From the IMG/VR virus record IMGVR_UViG_3300037882_001682, positions 1-42,255 of that record: 42,255 bases of DNA; one strand, given 5' to 3'. Source of the DNA: a virus. The stretch's first letter is position 1. Each line of letters opens with the position of its first letter. Positions 39,601 through 42,255 of this stretch are shown here, one piece after another. The notes under the pieces were generated by a model. It ran no database searches. It saw nothing but the letters and a program-made list of their open reading frames with translations, and was not told the origin of the DNA. A program made the translations under genes and the position numbers.

Positions 39601-41051
39601 TATATTTTGTAACTAATCGTAATAGTAATCAATACCAAATATCAGATGAACGTATTGAGATTATAGATGAACAAAAAGGTCAAATGTTTTATCAAGAATT
39701 AATAAAGATTGATAAAGTATTAGCATTAGACTTTGAAGCATCTGGTCTTGAAATATTTCAGTTAACACCACTACTATTAGCAATAGGAACTAAAGCTACT
39801 CAATTAGTTATAGATTGTACTACTGTTAATGTATTAAATGTAATTGATAAGCGAATTGAAGATACTGAAATTCTTGGTCATAACATTAAATATGACTTAA
39901 AGATACTTAAAGTTCATTATAATATACACCTTAAAAAAGTGTATGATACAATGAATGTAGAGAGAAAAATATATCAAGGTGCTGGTAAGTCTGTTGATAA
40001 TCCTTTTGGTATGTTATTTGGTCTAGCTGATGTAACTCAACGAAGGCTTAAATATCTACCAGAAACTATGTCAACTAAAGAAGAAAGTAGAGAAAGGTTT
40101 ATAGGACAGACTAAAAGTAGTTATATACCTATTGACCAAGATATAATTTATGCTGCTAGTGACGTTACTTACTTGCATGATATTAAAGCCGCCCAAGAAC
40201 AAGATATTGAGAGGTTTAATTTGGGTTTTTATATTAATCAGATTTCAAATCCTTTAAATCTAACAGTAGCAGATTGTGAACTTAGGGGTTTTACATTTGA
40301 TATTGTTAGTTGGAAAGAATTGATAGTTAAGAATAAGAATAAACAGTTTGAAAAGGCTTGTGTTCTTGATGAACTATTAATTAAATATCGTGATGAATTC
40401 TTACAAGGGGAAGATAGATTATTATTAGTTGGCGGTGAATATACACGAAAAAGGGTTAGACACCCAGAAGCTAATAAGATTGGTTTATTTGGTGATGAAG
40501 TTATTGATAAAGATTACTATGGTAAAGCTAGTAAACCTAAATTTAATACAGGAAATATTAATTGGGATAGTAGTGAACAAGTAGTAGATGTTTGTGCAAG
40601 ACTTAAGATACCTCTCCCTATAAATGATAAGAAGATTGGTGCCGCAGTTCCAAGATTGATTAAACATAAAGATAGAAAAGGTGGTTTAACTGTTAAAATT
40701 GATAAAGGTAATTATACCTTTACAACTGATAAACAAGAACTAGCTTTAATGGTTTCTGAAAATCCTAAACTACCTGCTAAAGATTTTTATCTAACTTTAT
40801 CTGAATATCGTAAGTATTCACATTACATTAGTTCTTTTGGTGAAAACTATATTGATAAAGTAAACCCTATTACTGGTAGAATACATACTTTATTTAGGAC
40901 AGAAAATAGTGAAACGGGAAGATTTCAAAGTGGTGGGGGTCGTAAGAATCCAGAGTATTATAATGCACAAAACATTCCTAGGGATGGTGATTTTAGACAT
41001 TGTTTTATAGCTACTCCTGGTTATAGTATAACTACGTGTGACCTTAGCGGT
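39597..41051 (+). CDS. polA: DNA polymerase family A, exon 1 (485 aa, interrupted in motif A)
   Basis: The proofreading exonuclease has ExoI LDFEASG (Asp45, Glu47), ExoII GHNIKYDL (Asp100) and ExoIII YAASD (Tyr185, Asp189). The polymerase part shows TGRFQSGG, AQNIPRDGDFRHCF and ends TTCDLSG, the start of motif A (usual form D-x-S-x-x-E with the metal-binding Asp). The frame stops two codons later at TGA (41055-41057). After Gly485 the sequence becomes group I intron, so ligated exons should restore motif A and the rest of the palm, which lie beyond this window. It copies the phage genome. Confidence 0.92.
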
Positions 41052-42255
41052 AAATGAAAAACTTTCTACATAATTTTATACTTTGTGATTTTTTATCAAA
41101 TAAATTGCGATATTTGTAGTGATAAAAATTTTAAACTATTAAAAATTATGTAATTATGAGTAATGTATTTAAAGATGCAAATCTTAACAATGAAATTAAA
41201 GTTATAACTTCAGAGGGGTTTACTTTAAGTGTAGAAGCTAAACATAATCATACTGGTAGAAAAGATTATGAAGAAAAATTTGGTGAAAGACGAAAACAAT
41301 TAGTTCAGCTTTTTAATGAAGGTAAAAAAGCAAGTGAAATAGCAGAATTATTAGGTATGCATCCCGCTAATGTTACTAGATATTTAAAACGAGCTGGATT
41401 AAAAACACCAGATAGAAGTGAAGCACAAAGAAGAATACATATTAATTATTTTGAAGATTATAATAATAGAGAAGTTTCTTATTGGATTGGTATGTTAGCT
41501 ACTGATGGTTGGATAGATGAACAAAGACAACGGATTCAATTATCATTAAAAGACAAAGAACATATTGAAAAATTTAATAAATTTTTAGGTGGTGTTATGT
41601 CTGTAAATAGTACAGAAAATCAATGGAGACTAGTATTTAGTCAACCTGATACTTGTAAATCATTAGTAAGTTACGGTGTAACTGGATGTAAATCGTTGAC
41701 GTTAAAATTAACTATTCCAATAACATGGGATATGTTAAGAGGTATAATAGACGGAGATGGTTGTTGGAGTAGAATAAACACTTATGGCGTTTGTTGTAGT
41801 ATAGCAACATGTAGTTATGAATTTGGTAAACAAATTTATATGTTTTTTAAGTCTAATGATATTACACCAGTAGTAAGTAAACAAGTAAAAGATAGATTGA
41901 ATCCTCTTTATGATATACGAATTAATAAGAAAGAAGATATTGCAAAATTAATAACAAACTTATATAAAGATGCTCCGATTTATTTAGACAGAAAAGTAAT
42001 CAAAATAATGCAATTAATTGATAATCCTTCTTTTAAATCGGAAAGTGCCGCCCAATAATGAAAATTATTGGTAAAAAGACCTTAAATTCAAGGAAGTCCC
42101 GCATTGGATAATCTTGAGCGAAATCTATCAACCTATAATATTATAGGTAATAATAGAATTAGATAGAGACGTGCAGAGACTATAATAGGTCAATCTAAGT
42201 ATCATAATATGATATAAGATTAAGGAATAGTCCAAGTGTTGAAAGCACTGGCGGA
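41052..42255 (+). other. Group I intron in DNA polymerase motif A, continuing past the window
   Basis: The 5' splice site is U41051 of GCGGU, which can pair with an internal guide GCCGC at 42047-42051 and gives the required U-G at the cut. P2 is CAATAAT-GAAA-ATTATTG (42053-42070), P6 TCTATC/GATAGA with P6a CCTATAAT/ATTATAGG (42132-42147), and P7 GACTAT/ATAGTC (42178-42183, 42227-42232). P8 is AATCT/AGATT and P9 AGTG/CACT (42235-42249). The string GTGCAGAGACTA is typical of group I cores. The open reading frame sits in the P1 loop. The 3' splice site lies at or beyond the edge. Confidence 0.88.
41156..42058 (+). CDS. LAGLIDADG homing endonuclease in the intron, 300 aa
   Basis: Residues 47-80 are a helix-turn-helix (QLVQLFNEGKKASEIAELLG then MHPANVTRYLKRAG) for target binding. 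The two LAGLIDADG motifs are WIGMLATDG at 110-118 and LRGIIDGDG at 194-202, with catalytic Asp117 and Asp201, so one chain forms the pseudo-dimeric enzyme. It cuts intronless polymerase genes and spreads the intron. Its stop TAA (42056-42058) lies inside intron stem P2 and its last codons overlap the guide sequence, so translation and splicing compete for this RNA. HTH-plus-LAGLIDADG fusions are known in phage introns. Confidence 0.9.
   Translation: MSNVFKDANLNNEIKVITSEGFTLSVEAKHNHTGRKDYEEKFGERRKQLVQLFNEGKKASEIAELLGMHPANVTRYLKRAGLKTPDRSEAQRRIHINYFEDYNNREVSYWIGMLATDGWIDEQRQRIQLSLKDKEHIEKFNKFLGGVMSVNSTENQWRLVFSQPDTCKSLVSYGVTGCKSLTLKLTIPITWDMLRGIIDGDGCWSRINTYGVCCSIATCSYEFGKQIYMFFKSNDITPVVSKQVKDRLNPLYDIRINKKEDIAKLITNLYKDAPIYLDRKVIKIMQLIDNPSFKSESAAQ

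Noticed and set aside
1-42255. Stop-codon reassignment, known in some crAss-like phages
   Set aside because: TAA, TAG and TGA all end genes at sensible places (for example TAG at 34382, TGA at 1788), and conserved proteins are uninterrupted except at the intron.

Overview
The window is part of the genome of a tailed phage of the crAss-like lineage (Crassvirales) that infects a member of the Bacteroidota. The strongest evidence is the minus-strand block TerL (16546-18867), portal (14087-16510), acidic head-assembly protein (12822-14081) and a crAss-family major capsid protein (11322-12809). It is supported by the Dda/RecD-type helicase, family A DNA polymerase and PD-(D/E)XK nuclease, by a Bacteroidota-type promoter (ATTG-N19-TATCTTTG at 22006-22036) and by AT-rich sequence. 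Stop codons TAA, TAG and TGA all end genes, so I see no code reassignment here.

Layout. Two divergent arms meet at 21911-22444. This non-coding divide holds a very GC-rich hairpin, a long A/T-only tract, five copies of a TACTGTTA box and the rightward promoter. It is a good candidate for a control region or replication origin. The left arm (1-21910, all minus strand) starts with a weak HU/IHF-like candidate. It then runs through a nuclease, a protein resembling the Acb2/Tad1 cyclic-nucleotide sponge family, paired terminators, packaging and head genes, and neck genes. Next come fibre and tailspike genes, several with Bacteroidota-style signal peptides, and finally a partial connector-like gene at the left edge. 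Roughly 1.37-4.35 kb is visibly richer in GC than its surroundings, with both borders inside reading frames, which suggests an exchanged host-recognition cassette.

The right arm (22445-42255, all plus strand) divides in two. From 22.4 to 34.8 kb is an early region of many tiny genes, often single-membrane-span peptides, separated by terminator-like hairpins, direct repeats and long structured RNA stretches. It includes tRNA-Arg(UCU), tRNA-Leu(UAA) and a complete tmRNA with an unusually long tag. From 34.8 to 42.3 kb is a compact operon with a Dda-like helicase, a GH24 endolysin with signal peptide, and DNA polymerase I. The polymerase gene is interrupted inside catalytic motif A by a group I intron that carries a LAGLIDADG endonuclease gene.

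How it works together (inference): host RNA polymerase probably starts the right arm. tRNAs and tmRNA support translation in a hijacked host, the helicase/polymerase group (with a candidate ssDNA-binding protein at 25674-26315) replicates the genome, and the left arm packages it and builds the virion. The most unusual content is non-coding: a duplicated RNA architecture near 28.7 and 31.5 kb with an invariant UUGGAUA loop and compensated stems, a roughly 740-nt structured locus at 31382-32119, and two long hairpins sharing one wobble-rich stem sequence.
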